NCBI GenBank assembly: GCA_036626215.1
Contig: JAZKSG010000005.1
Location: 1 to 52,209 of the forward strand
Source of the DNA: JAZKSG01 sp036626215
Lineage (GTDB): Archaea; Thermoplasmatota; E2; DHVEG-1
DNA length: 52,209 nt
Reading direction: 5' to 3'
Part shown: positions 24,536-33,230 of the stretch, piece by piece
Position numbering within the stretch: the first letter of the stretch is position 1
Layout of the letters: each line of letters opens with the position of its first letter
Program-made: the position numbers and the translations under genes
The notes under the pieces: generated by a model
Seen by the model: the letters and a program-made list of their open reading frames with translations, nothing else
What the model was told of the DNA's origin: nothing
Database searches by the model: none

Positions 24536-27430
24536 ATGAAGGCGAACAGAAAAAGCAGGGAAAATAGAGGGGTTACCCCTGTATTGGGAACACTTCTCAC
24601 TATCCCAATCGCCATAATGATTGTAAGTGCAACCATGGTATGGGCAAATAGTCTACTTGATCAAATAAATGGTTTTGATGAAAATCTAGATGAAATAAAA
24701 CCTGATGAAGGAAAAATCGATCTGAAGGAGCTTAATCTTCAACTAGAGGAAACAGTTTTTTATAAGGATGATTTTGAAGGTGAAAAACTACAATGGAATG
24801 TTCTCCAGGGTTCGGTTCTCCCATATAAATCTGAATATTATCATACACGGGGTCATAGCGCCGAATTAATCGGTGAATGCATGATGGAGAAACCATTTGG
24901 GTGGGAACCATTCCGAAACGTTAGTATTGAAATATATTTTACTTTAAACTCGAAAGATGAGACTAAAATTTTTAATATAACCAATGAGAGAAATGGTTCA
25001 AAAGGCAGTATAAAATTAGAGAAATTAGACGACTGGGGATCCACCCAGATTTATGTTTGGAATGATAGCAGCTGGAATCATGTGGATACTGATTCTCTCT
25101 ATGCTCATCCAAATTGTTGGCATCATATAAGGTTAAAAGTTGATTTGAATTCTTCAAAATATGTTAGTTTTGATTTAAATGGTGAAACCTATGATTTAAG
25201 CAGCTATGGGCTAAATGAAACATCTATTTTGTCTGATTCCATCAAAGTTTCTTTTTATCAGAATAGTTCTGTTTCTTCTTTTGTTGACGATTTTGTTTTC
25301 AGAGAAATTTCTAGGATGACAGAATATAATGAATCTAATAGCGGAGTTGATAGCTATCCACCAACGGCTGATGCAGGTGGTCCATATACAGCGATTATAG
25401 ATGAAACTATAACTTTTAACGCCAGTGAAAGTAAAGATAACGATGAAAACGGAGAAAATATAACTTCTTACAGATGGGACTGGACAAATGATGAAATATA
25501 TGACACCGATTGGTTAACCTCCAACACTACTACACATGCTTATTCATCGATTGGAACATATACTGTTAAACTACAAGTTAAAGACGACGAGGGGCAGGTG
25601 GATGATGACACCGTGGAAGTTGACGTAAATCAGGAAAACGTACCTATTTTAAGAAATCCTGACCCAGCAGATGAAGAAACAGGTGTTCTATTGAGTAAAG
25701 ATAATGTATCTGTAGATATAGAAGATGGCGATGGAGAGCAGATGGAGTGGTATATAGACGTTAACAATAGCGATAGCAACAGTGCTAACTGTCGCAATAG
25801 TACTATCTCATGTAGTTTAACATTACCTCTCTCTCCATCTACCACATATACATGGTGGGTAAATGTCACCGATGGAACAAGTTGGACTAACGAAACTTAT
25901 AGTTTTACAACCGGAAATATAGCACCAACTGCCAATGACGACGAAGCAGAAACATATGAAAATAATGCTATATGGATAGATGTACTCGCAAACGACAGCG
26001 ATACCGGAGGAACTCTAGACCCATCCACCGTACAAGTAACAAGTGACCCATCACATGGTAATACATCTGTAAACTATTCAACTGGTGAAATAGAATATAC
26101 TCCAGATTCTAACTATGTAGGCACTGATAGTTTTACCTATACTGTAGATGACGACAACGGAGAGACATCAAACCTGGCGACTGTAACTATAGATGTTATC
26201 ACTCCAGCTACTTGGCCAATGTTTCAACATCACATAGAACATACAGGTTTTATATCTGAGAGTGGAGAGATAGGGAACCCATCCATTAAATGGTCTTTTC
26301 TAGCAGGGCTTGATTCCTCTTGTGGGGACCAAGACACTCAGATAATTAGTCGAGATGTCGACGGGGATGGAGAAATCGAGGTTATATTAAGTAACTCCAG
26401 TTCAGATCTTTATTGTATAAATGGAGCTACCGGAAATCAGGAATGGATTTTTTCTGCTGGAGGAGAAGAACCTGCCAAGTCAAGTCCTGCAGCAGGAGAT
26501 GTTGACAATGATGGAGATATTGAAGTTCTCGCTGTCTATGGATATACTGTGGTGAACGGATCATGGGAAGCTGGAAGACTTTATTGTATAAATGGAGCTA
26601 CTGGTAACAAGGAATGGGAAACGGATCTTAACTTTAGATGTGCTGATTCGGATCCAATCTTTACTGACATTGAAAACGATGGAAGTATCGAAATTTTTGT
26701 AGGCTCCTGTATGGGTCCATCAATTTACTCCATTAATGGAAGCACAGGCAATACAATATGGAGTAAGGAGATAGATGATGGCTGGTGTCTAGGTTCTCCG
26801 GTAATAGGATCCCAAGACAAGAGCAGTCTTTACTACACCACAGATGGTGATTGGGCTGATCCTGATGGTATTCTGTATAAACTAAACAGTTCTAATGGTA
26901 ACAAAATATGGGAGACGAATCTAGGAGGAGGAGTTTATAGTAGTCCTGCACTAGATGAGGGCAACGGAAAACTATATGTCCCTGCCACAGTTAATTCAAA
27001 TTATATTAGTTGTATAGACACAGAGAATGGAAATGAACTATGGAACTTTACAACTGGAGATGAAATACATTCATCGCCTGCTATTGCAGATATCGATAAT
27101 GACGGAGAAACTGAGGTAATAATCGGATCAGATAATGATTTTGTTTATTGCTTAGATGGAAACAGTGGAGTAGAAGAATGGAACTTTAATGTAAATGGAG
27201 CTGTCAAAAATTCACCAGTAACAGCAGATATCGACGGAGATGGAGAACTTGAAGTAATCGTTGGATCAAATGATGACAATATTTATTGCATAGATAAAAA
27301 TGGAAACCAAGAATGGAAGCATGAAGTCGAAGACCCTATAGGAATGACCGTTGGAGATGTTGATTTAGACGGTAAACTCGAAATAGTAGTAGGATCAAAC
27401 GACAACAAGCTATATTGTTTAGACGGATAA
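24536..27430 (+). CDS. Large multidomain surface protein with pilin-type leader, PKD, Ig-like and beta-propeller domains
   Basis: The 964-residue protein has the pilin-type start GVTPVLGTLLTIPIAIMIVSATM (about 13-35). It continues with a lectin-like sandwich (about 75-260, ending VDDFVFREI), a PKD domain from PPTADAGGPYTA (about 276) to DDDTVEVDV, an Ig/fibronectin-like module starting NPDPADEETG (about 375), a cadherin/VCBS-like module starting APTANDDEAE (about 463), and a C-terminal propeller from about 560. The propeller has repeated blades of the PQQ/FG-GAP type, such as DVDGDGEIEVILS, LYCINGATGNQEW and DIDGDGELEVIVGSND. Asp-rich loops suggest Ca2+ binding. It starts at ATG after GGTGA, 23 bases from copy 1, and copy 3 follows after 16 bases. 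Confidence 0.78.
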   Translation: MKANRKSRENRGVTPVLGTLLTIPIAIMIVSATMVWANSLLDQINGFDENLDEIKPDEGKIDLKELNLQLEETVFYKDDFEGEKLQWNVLQGSVLPYKSEYYHTRGHSAELIGECMMEKPFGWEPFRNVSIEIYFTLNSKDETKIFNITNERNGSKGSIKLEKLDDWGSTQIYVWNDSSWNHVDTDSLYAHPNCWHHIRLKVDLNSSKYVSFDLNGETYDLSSYGLNETSILSDSIKVSFYQNSSVSSFVDDFVFREISRMTEYNESNSGVDSYPPTADAGGPYTAIIDETITFNASESKDNDENGENITSYRWDWTNDEIYDTDWLTSNTTTHAYSSIGTYTVKLQVKDDEGQVDDDTVEVDVNQENVPILRNPDPADEETGVLLSKDNVSVDIEDGDGEQMEWYIDVNNSDSNSANCRNSTISCSLTLPLSPSTTYTWWVNVTDGTSWTNETYSFTTGNIAPTANDDEAETYENNAIWIDVLANDSDTGGTLDPSTVQVTSDPSHGNTSVNYSTGEIEYTPDSNYVGTDSFTYTVDDDNGETSNLATVTIDVITPATWPMFQHHIEHTGFISESGEIGNPSIKWSFLAGLDSSCGDQDTQIISRDVDGDGEIEVILSNSSSDLYCINGATGNQEWIFSAGGEEPAKSSPAAGDVDNDGDIEVLAVYGYTVVNGSWEAGRLYCINGATGNKEWETDLNFRCADSDPIFTDIENDGSIEIFVGSCMGPSIYSINGSTGNTIWSKEIDDGWCLGSPVIGSQDKSSLYYTTDGDWADPDGILYKLNSSNGNKIWETNLGGGVYSSPALDEGNGKLYVPATVNSNYISCIDTENGNELWNFTTGDEIHSSPAIADIDNDGETEVIIGSDNDFVYCLDGNSGVEEWNFNVNGAVKNSPVTADIDGDGELEVIVGSNDDNIYCIDKNGNQEWKHEVEDPIGMTVGDVDLDGKLEIVVGSNDNKLYCLDG

Positions 27431-27446
27431 AAAAGAAGGGGTAACC

Positions 27447-28277
27447 ATGAAGGCTAACAAAAAAACAAGAAACGAAACTGACCAAGGGGTAAGTGGTGTC
27501 GCCGCTACCTTAATGGTTATACCCGCATTTATAGGGCTGATTTCAACGATGTATATTTTCTCAGATACGCTAACAGGTGGATTATCCGATGCACAAAATG
27601 TTATGGATGATTCAAAAAAGAAAATAGTAAACAGCACAGTTATTTATTCACCACAGATAAAAATTTCCTCCTGGGAGGACGATTTTGAAGAAGAAAAGCT
27701 ACAGTGGGAAAAATACAGCACAGGGTCGAATAGCAAGTCACAGATTGGGTATATAAAACAATATTGGACGAAAGGAAAAAGTCTGCAAATAAAGACTGGT
27801 AAAGGAGAAGAATCTGGTGTTATAAAACATTTCGCGTGGAAACCCTACAAAAAGGTAGAAATAGAGATAAGTTTCACTATCGATAGTAACGAGAAATATA
27901 AAACTTTTAATATAAGTCAACAAAAACCCAACATAAACAAAGCATCAATACTACTCAATGTATCAGATAAAAAAATATTTTTATATAACAGTACAGGTGA
28001 ATACCAACTTATTGAAGAGAATATACCACTACACGCAAACAAACACTGTTGGCATCATATGAAACTAGTCATCAATTTTGATAAAGCAAAATATCAAAGT
28101 TTTACTCTGGGAGGAATAAAACATAATTTAAGTATGTATAATCTAAATTATTCAACCCCAAATATGCAATCTAATTCATTTAAAGTAAAGTTCTCAAATT
28201 TTGTGTCCCCTGAAGAAAACAAAGCTTTTTCTTGTGTCGATGATTTTGCCATCCACTTTTCTAGCAGAAACAAATAA
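27447..28277 (+). CDS. Pilin-type leader surface protein with lectin-like domain (copy 3)
   Basis: The 276-residue protein is homologous to the 288-residue protein at 23646 and to the first part of the 964-residue protein. The leader part differs: GVSGVAATLMVIPAFIGLISTMYIF is less pilin-like but still follows a basic start. The sandwich domain keeps WEDDFEEEKLQWEK, CWHHMKLVINFDKAKY and the end CVDDFAIHF. It is the last of the three-gene operon; the 231-base gap that follows has T-runs and the next promoter. No anchor or sorting signal is seen at the C-terminus. Confidence 0.7.
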   Translation: MKANKKTRNETDQGVSGVAATLMVIPAFIGLISTMYIFSDTLTGGLSDAQNVMDDSKKKIVNSTVIYSPQIKISSWEDDFEEEKLQWEKYSTGSNSKSQIGYIKQYWTKGKSLQIKTGKGEESGVIKHFAWKPYKKVEIEISFTIDSNEKYKTFNISQQKPNINKASILLNVSDKKIFLYNSTGEYQLIEENIPLHANKHCWHHMKLVINFDKAKYQSFTLGGIKHNLSMYNLNYSTPNMQSNSFKVKFSNFVSPEENKAFSCVDDFAIHFSSRNK

Positions 28278-28377
28278 AAAATCCGTATCTTTCTTGTTCT
28301 AAACATACAATTTTTTTATGATTAGAACTCTTTTTTTATAAATAATATGCGTTAGTTATTTATTGGAGTTTTTGATA

Positions 28378-28395
28378 TTTATAAATATAAAAGTG
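28378..28395 (+). promoter_or_regulatory. Probable promoter of the PhoU/TrkA-C pair
   Basis: The AT-rich stretch containing TTTATAAATATAA is the best TATA candidate in the gap 28278-28508, predicting a leader of about 90 bases. That leader contains a possible hairpin, GGATTT with AAATCC about 13 bases apart near 28433-28457. A second TATA-like site lies near 28337. Confidence 0.35.
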
Positions 28396-28508
28396 TTGAT
28401 GTAAGATCTGCTCAAATGGTGGATTTGATAATTGTGATGAAATCCAGTTATAAAGAAAGATAGTGTTTTTCAACATTTATTTTAAAAAAATATTGAGGTT
28501 AAGAAAGG

Positions 28509-29180
28509 ATGAATAAAAAGAAAAAACATCGGGGTTTGCTTGGGAGATTACAGAGAACAGCCAAAGAAAAATGGAGGAAAGAAGAATTCACAGAGCTAGA
28601 ATATGAACCTGTACCTGTTAAAGAGCTATTAACTGAAATGAAGGATATATCAGAATTGATTATCGATTTAGCTTATTCCGCTGTCTTATTTAATAATGCA
28701 GAAATAGCAGAGGAAGTAAAATACTTAGAGGTGAGAATGGACAAACTAAACTATGATATCAGGATGATGGCAATGATGGCAGCGCGAGATAAAAAAGATG
28801 CTGAACAACTAGCAGGGATACTCCAGGTAGCCGAGGCAGCAGAAAATATTTCTAACGCTGCAGGGGATATAATCAATCTTTTTGGTGAGGAAAAAACAGG
28901 GCCTATACTTCCAAAGATTTTGAAGAAGGCAGATGAAAAAATATTTCGGATTCAAATCGCATCAGACTCTAAAGCCTGTAACCATAAAATCCGTGACTTA
29001 AAAATAGAGACGGAAACAGGGATGAGGATTATAGCGATTAGAAGAAAAAACTTTTGGATTTATAATCCTCAGACATCAACGGTTTTGAAAGAAAAAGATT
29101 GGGTTATTACTCGTGGAAACGATGAGGGATACGAGGAGTTAAAAGAGTTTTTACATGGAAAACTGGAGGTGCTTGAATGA
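28509..29180 (+). CDS. PhoU + TrkA-C (RCK_C) domain regulatory protein, first copy
   Basis: The 223-residue cytosolic protein has a PhoU-like helical region (about 38-130, from VKELLTEMKDISELIIDLAYSAVLF to AENISNAAGDIINL) and a C-terminal TrkA-C/RCK_C ligand-binding fold (about 140-215), with the family-type sentence TETGMRIIAIRRKNFWIYNP. This domain pair (COG3273) is a known archaeal partner of MgtE-like transporters and is thought to gate or sense ions; details are not established. A GAGGT site lies 9 bases before the ATG. The second copy overlaps it by 4 bases. The highly basic start may contact membrane or nucleic acid. Confidence 0.83.
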   Translation: MNKKKKHRGLLGRLQRTAKEKWRKEEFTELEYEPVPVKELLTEMKDISELIIDLAYSAVLFNNAEIAEEVKYLEVRMDKLNYDIRMMAMMAARDKKDAEQLAGILQVAEAAENISNAAGDIINLFGEEKTGPILPKILKKADEKIFRIQIASDSKACNHKIRDLKIETETGMRIIAIRRKNFWIYNPQTSTVLKEKDWVITRGNDEGYEELKEFLHGKLEVLE

Positions 29181-29758
29181 AGGACAAAAATGTTGAGGAT
29201 ACAGTTTTAGAAATTAAGGATAAATCAGAGTTAATGGTTGATTTGGCATATTCTTCTCTTCTTTATGACAATAAAACTATTGCTAAAGAGGTATACGATC
29301 TTGAGGATCTTATTGATGATCTTTATCAGAACATCCATAGGAAAACTTTAGAAAACGTGCAAGATAAGAAACTTAGCATTGATAATGCTTTAACTATTCT
29401 GCAGCTCGCTGAATGCGGTGAACAAATATCTGATGCAGCACAAGAAATAGCAGATGTAGAGCTAAGGGATATAGAACTTCATCCAATACTAAAGGAAAGT
29501 ATAAGGGAGTCTGATGAAGTTTTTACACGAGTTATGGTTAAACCAGAATCTGTTCTTTGCGGAAAAACTTTAGGTGAATTAAAAATTGCGAGTGAGACAG
29601 GTATGTATGTTATAGCTATGCGTCATCAAGATAGATGGCTCTATGGGCCAGATAAAAATACTAAGATTGATCCTGAAGATGTTCTTTTTGCTAAAGGACC
29701 CCGAGATGGAGAGGAACATCTTAAAAACCTTGCATCTGGGGAAGAAAACGAACTCTAG
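29177..29758 (+). CDS. PhoU + TrkA-C domain regulatory protein, second copy
   Basis: This paralogue of the preceding gene has 193 residues. The helical part runs from VLEIKDKSELMVDLAYSSLLY to GEQISDAAQEIADVEL and the TrkA-C part contains ASETGMYVIAMRHQDRWLYGP. It lacks the basic N-terminal extension of its partner. The start overlaps the previous stop (ATGA) after a GGAGGTG site, so the two are made together and probably form a hetero-oligomer. Separation from the two MgtE-like halves by the surface operon is unusual. Confidence 0.83.
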   Translation: MKDKNVEDTVLEIKDKSELMVDLAYSSLLYDNKTIAKEVYDLEDLIDDLYQNIHRKTLENVQDKKLSIDNALTILQLAECGEQISDAAQEIADVELRDIELHPILKESIRESDEVFTRVMVKPESVLCGKTLGELKIASETGMYVIAMRHQDRWLYGPDKNTKIDPEDVLFAKGPRDGEEHLKNLASGEENEL

Positions 29759-29796
29759 AAACTTGATTTTTTAGTTTCCAAAAATTTTATATACGG

Positions 29797-29805
29797 TTTT
29801 TTATA
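29797..29805 (+). promoter_or_regulatory. TATA box candidate of small RNA B
   Basis: TTTTTTATA here is centred about 29 bases before the GGATGGGGG stem, so the RNA would start almost on it. A second good box, TTTTATATA at 29785-29793, would start the transcript about 12 bases earlier. Confidence 0.5.
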
Positions 29806-29828
29806 TGCTGGCAATTATACAAAAGCTT

Positions 29829-29917
29829 ACGGATGGGGGAAAAGAATTCTTTCATCTATCATTACCTCCCTCTTCTCCACTCTTTTTCTTAAACCCCCAT
29901 CCTGAAAAACTTTTTTT
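29829..29917 (+). ncRNA. Candidate small RNA B, closed by a GGATGGGGG stem
   Basis: GGATGGGGG (29831-29839) and its perfect partner CCCCCATCC (29894-29902) enclose about 54 bases, followed by a run of seven T at 29911-29917. The interior has the palindrome AAAGAATTCTTT and a pyrimidine-rich stretch that includes TTACCTCCC, complementary to ribosome binding sites. TATA boxes precede it at the right distance. It lies between two convergent genes, as candidate A does. A 209-codon open frame that begins here on the plus strand runs antisense into the pantoate kinase gene and looks non-coding. Confidence 0.55.
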
Positions 29918-29932
29918 GAATTTTTGTTTCCT

Positions 29933-30814
29933 TTATTTTTTAATTACTTCTAAAACTCTTGCTCCACATACATCGACACGAGAAACAAAAACACGGCCAT
30001 ATGAAGACAAAACTTTACAGAGATTTTCTGTCTTACCAACCGCAAAGACGCTATTCCCCAACATACACATACTCGCTGTTCCAAACTCCTCAGCGGATTC
30101 AATCGCTTTTAAAATCTTTCCTCTCGCTAAATCGGTTTCAACAGCGAAATGTTTAGAAAGAGAGAAAAACTTCTCCACACAGGGATTATCTAACAGTTTT
30201 TCGGTACACCAATCACCTACTTCACATATTCTATCATGCAAAGAAGAATCATTCAGAACATTCTTAGTGTTTACTGGTTTATCAACAGTACATAAAACTA
30301 AATCATACACACCCGGTATATGTTCAATTATACCCCATGGAGGCAAACCAGGTTTTTTCCGTATTTCAAAACCTCCGAAACTACTTCCCACTACATCACC
30401 AAGACCAGTACCAGAAGCTACTTCAGCAAAATGAGCAGCATGGATAGCATCAGAATGAGAAAAATCTGTAACTTTAGATAACGCAAAACAAGTACTTAAC
30501 GAGGCAGCAGCACTCATACCAAAACCCTGACTCAACGGCAAACCAAATTTTATATTAACTCTAACTCTAACTTTTGAATCTCCCAACAAATAATTCAAAG
30601 CAGATCTAACCACAGTAAAATTACAGCGTTTACCATTTAAAAAAATTTCAAAAACTTGTTTTTTAGAGTTACAAATAGAAACCTCAGAGATAGATCCTAT
30701 ATTGAGACTTACACCAGCTCCTTTTGAACCCGTTCTTAACATGTCTTCCTTTACATAAAAAGGAGAAAAAAAACCACTTATATGACCTGGAGCAAAACCC
30801 GCCGCTTTTAACAT
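29933..30814 (-). CDS. Pantoate kinase
   Basis: This GHMP-type kinase phosphorylates pantoate to 4-phosphopantoate in the archaeal CoA route. The start AAGFAPGHISGFFSP and the ATP loop PLSQGFGMSAAASLS (about residues 94-108) are the signatures, followed by ASGTGLGDVVGSSFGGFEIR. The length of 293 residues is normal. It lies 28 bases downstream of coaBC with a GAGGTAGAGG site before its ATG, so two CoA enzymes form an operon. Its presence argues against the Thermoplasma/Picrophilus group, which as far as I know lacks this enzyme. Confidence 0.9.
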   Translation of the reverse strand: MLKAAGFAPGHISGFFSPFYVKEDMLRTGSKGAGVSLNIGSISEVSICNSKKQVFEIFLNGKRCNFTVVRSALNYLLGDSKVRVRVNIKFGLPLSQGFGMSAAASLSTCFALSKVTDFSHSDAIHAAHFAEVASGTGLGDVVGSSFGGFEIRKKPGLPPWGIIEHIPGVYDLVLCTVDKPVNTKNVLNDSSLHDRICEVGDWCTEKLLDNPCVEKFFSLSKHFAVETDLARGKILKAIESAEEFGTASMCMLGNSVFAVGKTENLCKVLSSYGRVFVSRVDVCGARVLEVIKK

Positions 30815-30842
30815 ACCTCTACCTCAAAAAAATATTTATTAT

Positions 30843-32042
30843 CTATAAAATTTTATCTAAAATAAAATCAGCTAAAACCTCTTTACTACCCTTCCTTTCA
30901 AAACTGTTTCCATTTTTATCAAAAAACAATATTTGATTTTCTTCTCCACCAAAACCTTCCACGGTGTTTCCTACTACAAAATCAAGATTGTTTTCCTTTA
31001 ACAATGTCAAAGATTTTTTTTCTAAGTTTTCTATGTTTTCTTCAACTTTGAAACCGATTATTTTAGAGTCTTCTGCTTTTTCTCTTAACTTTTTGATAAA
31101 TTTAGCCGTCTTGTTAAATTTTATAGACAACTGTTTTTCTCCAGATGGAAGTTTACCAGAATGTTTTTCAGGTTTGTAATCTGTTAAAGCAGCACAGACT
31201 ATTATTATGTCAAAATCTTCAACATTTTTTGATTCCTTTAATAGATTAAATAGACTATCCAGAGTAGTGAAACGTTTAGTTTCAACATAAGCAGGAGGTT
31301 GAACACTACTCTGACCATACCATAGCTCAACCTCAGCTCCACGGAAATAGGAACTTTTAGATAACGAAACCGCGGTTTTACCGCTACTACGGTTTGTTAA
31401 AACACGGATTTCGTCTATTGGTTCAACAGTTGATCCTCCAACGATTAAAACCTTTTTGTCCTCTAAATCTTTTTTATTTAAACTACGGAAAACTTCTGCT
31501 AAAATTTTTTCTTTATCAGGAAATTTGGCTTTTCCTTCTGTTAAATCGGGTTCAACGAAGTCTACACCATTTTTTTTACATTTTTCAATATTTTTTACCA
31601 CTACATCGTTATTATACATAGAGATATGCATAGCAGGAACCAATATAATTGGGATCTTTGAGCCTAAAGCAGTAGTGGCAAAAGTAGTAACTGGTGTATC
31701 ATCAATTCCATGAGCTATCTTTGAAATAGTGTTGGCTGTACAAGGAGAGATTAGTAAAAGATCAGCTGGTTTTTCTACCTGTCCGCAAAGAGATACATGT
31801 TCAGTGTCACCTGTCAGTTCTACTATAGGTTTATTCCCTGTGGCAAACCATAAGCTATCAGGATGAAGAATTTTTTGAGCGGCAGATGTCATAACAGGTA
31901 TAACATCAGCTCCATGTCGTATGAGCTCCCGTGCAAATTTTATGCATTCTACAGCTGCAATGCTTCCTGTAACTGATAGTATTATTTTTTTATTCGAAAG
32001 TCTATTGCTCTTGACACCCTTAAGATCGTCAGATGGATGCAT
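30843..32042 (-). CDS. coaBC: Bifunctional phosphopantothenoylcysteine decarboxylase/phosphopantothenate-cysteine ligase
   Basis: This two-step enzyme of CoA synthesis couples cysteine to 4'-phosphopantothenate and decarboxylates the product. The N-terminal flavin domain (about 18-190) has ILSVTGSIAAVECIKFARELI, the ISPCTANTISKIAHGIDD block and PAMHISMYNNDVV. The C-terminal ligase domain (about 195-399) has VLIVGGSTVEPIDEIRVLTNRSSGKTAVSL and VCAALTDYKPE. The length of 399 residues matches archaeal CoaBC. An N-terminal extension of about 16 residues precedes the flavin domain, so the ATG at 32042 is probable but not certain. Pantoate kinase follows in the same operon. Confidence 0.93.
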   Translation of the reverse strand: MHPSDDLKGVKSNRLSNKKIILSVTGSIAAVECIKFARELIRHGADVIPVMTSAAQKILHPDSLWFATGNKPIVELTGDTEHVSLCGQVEKPADLLLISPCTANTISKIAHGIDDTPVTTFATTALGSKIPIILVPAMHISMYNNDVVVKNIEKCKKNGVDFVEPDLTEGKAKFPDKEKILAEVFRSLNKKDLEDKKVLIVGGSTVEPIDEIRVLTNRSSGKTAVSLSKSSYFRGAEVELWYGQSSVQPPAYVETKRFTTLDSLFNLLKESKNVEDFDIIIVCAALTDYKPEKHSGKLPSGEKQLSIKFNKTAKFIKKLREKAEDSKIIGFKVEENIENLEKKSLTLLKENNLDFVVGNTVEGFGGEENQILFFDKNGNSFERKGSKEVLADFILDKIL

Positions 32043-32073
32043 ATATCGTTTACCACAAAAAAATAAATATTTT

Positions 32074-32514
32074 TTATCTCACAACCATCACTGACATGCT
32101 AGCATGTCTAACTACTTTATCAGTGACACTTCCTAAGAGAAATCGACCTTCTTTTCCATATCCTTTGTAACCTATGACAACGATGTCTACTTGGTTTTTC
32201 TTTGCAGAAAGAAGGATTTCATCAGCAGGGTCACCTGATTCCACGGCTATATCTACATTGGAAAAATTATCTTTTATATCTTCAACCACGTTAGATAAAG
32301 ATTCCACGGCTTTATCTTTGAAACTTCCTGATTCAACTACAGAGCTTAGGTCAATTGTAGGTAACAACATTTTTGTAAAAGACGATTCGGAAAGCTCTGC
32401 TGGGACGACTGTTAATAAGATTACTTCATCGTCTTTATCTGAACATTTTTTACATAACTCTATAGCTTTCTTGGAGGCTTCAGATCCATCATATGCAACA
32501 AGCATTTTCTTCAT
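32074..32514 (-). CDS. Universal stress protein (UspA family)
   Basis: This is a single-domain Usp protein of 146 residues. It has the N-terminal MLVAYDGSEASKKAIELC, the conserved VESGDPADEILLSAKK segment and the ATP-binding GYKGYGKEGRFLLGSVTDKVVRHASMSVMVVR loop, which includes the glycine pattern of ATP-binding members. Its specific role is unknown. It lies on the same strand as coaBC, 31 bases upstream of the latter's ATG, but there is no evident shared ribosome signal. Confidence 0.9.
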   Translation of the reverse strand: MKKMLVAYDGSEASKKAIELCKKCSDKDDEVILLTVVPAELSESSFTKMLLPTIDLSSVVESGSFKDKAVESLSNVVEDIKDNFSNVDIAVESGDPADEILLSAKKNQVDIVVIGYKGYGKEGRFLLGSVTDKVVRHASMSVMVVR

Positions 32515-32586
32515 TAGTTATCCACTAAGAAATAGAATACATAACACTTCTAAAAACATTTCGCAAAAAGATTTAATTGATATCTT

Positions 32587-33102
32587 CTATTTTTTGCATA
32601 AATAGGATATGAAATCTGAGAGGGGCATACCTTTATTCCACCGCATAACGAAGTTACCAGATTTACTTGTTTCCAACTTTGGTAGACGCCTATGGAGAAT
32701 GTTGGCTATACCCTTAAGATGATTAAGATCTATGGTGAAAAAACGCCAAGAATCACCACGTAAACCTTTTAAACGATATGCATAAACTGGTAGAGTTTTT
32801 GTTTTTTCACAAACTGTTTTCATCTGCTCAGCTTGTTGTTGAAGTTTACCACCCATACTGCTAAAATGAATAGTTTTTCCATTTCTACTTTTAACTTCTG
32901 TCAAAAAAGAGATATCTCCTCTCACTGCAACCAAGTCAACACCGAGAGATCCCGCGGCTCTAACCACAGCAAATGGCTCATTCATAATTTTTGAATAATT
33001 ACTTTTCTCTACTGTAGAACAAGTTTTAGTAACCTTAGATATGGTTTCTTTTTCCCCTTCCAGAATTCTTTTCAACTCTCTTTCATACTGACCTGAAACC
33101 AT
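32587..33102 (-). CDS. hjc: Hjc-type Holliday junction resolvase/endonuclease
   Basis: This small archaeal nuclease of the PD-(D/E)XK fold cuts four-way DNA junctions. It opens with GQYERELKRILEGEKE, then VVRAAGSLGVDLVAVRGDISFLTEVKSR, which gives the catalytic Glu, Asp and ExK residues. The C-terminal half is longer than classic Hjc (171 residues against about 125-140), and a segment of about 20 residues lies between ERELKRIL and VVRAAGS where Hjc is shorter. It may therefore be a diverged member of the family. It is divergent from the CBS-domain gene at 33231. Confidence 0.75.
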   Translation of the reverse strand: MVSGQYERELKRILEGEKETISKVTKTCSTVEKSNYSKIMNEPFAVVRAAGSLGVDLVAVRGDISFLTEVKSRNGKTIHFSSMGGKLQQQAEQMKTVCEKTKTLPVYAYRLKGLRGDSWRFFTIDLNHLKGIANILHRRLPKLETSKSGNFVMRWNKGMPLSDFISYLCKK

Positions 33103-33230
33103 GTTAGAACAATAGAAGATATAACAAAACGAAAGATTTTAATGTTTGGGCTCCGTTAGTTAACCCTACATAAAAATAGAAAAAACTCCTTATTTTTACA
33201 AAAATGTTAATGGGGAGGGTTTAAAAACCT

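Noticed and set aside
12901..29917. The two GGATGGGG/CCCCATCC units as copies of a small transposable element (MITE)
   Set aside because: No target-site duplication flanks either copy and the interiors are not alike. TATA boxes and T-runs fit RNA genes better, although a two-way terminator role is not excluded.
29805..30434. Plus-strand open frame of 209 codons
   Set aside because: It runs antisense through the clear pantoate kinase gene, has skewed composition and overlaps the RNA B signals.
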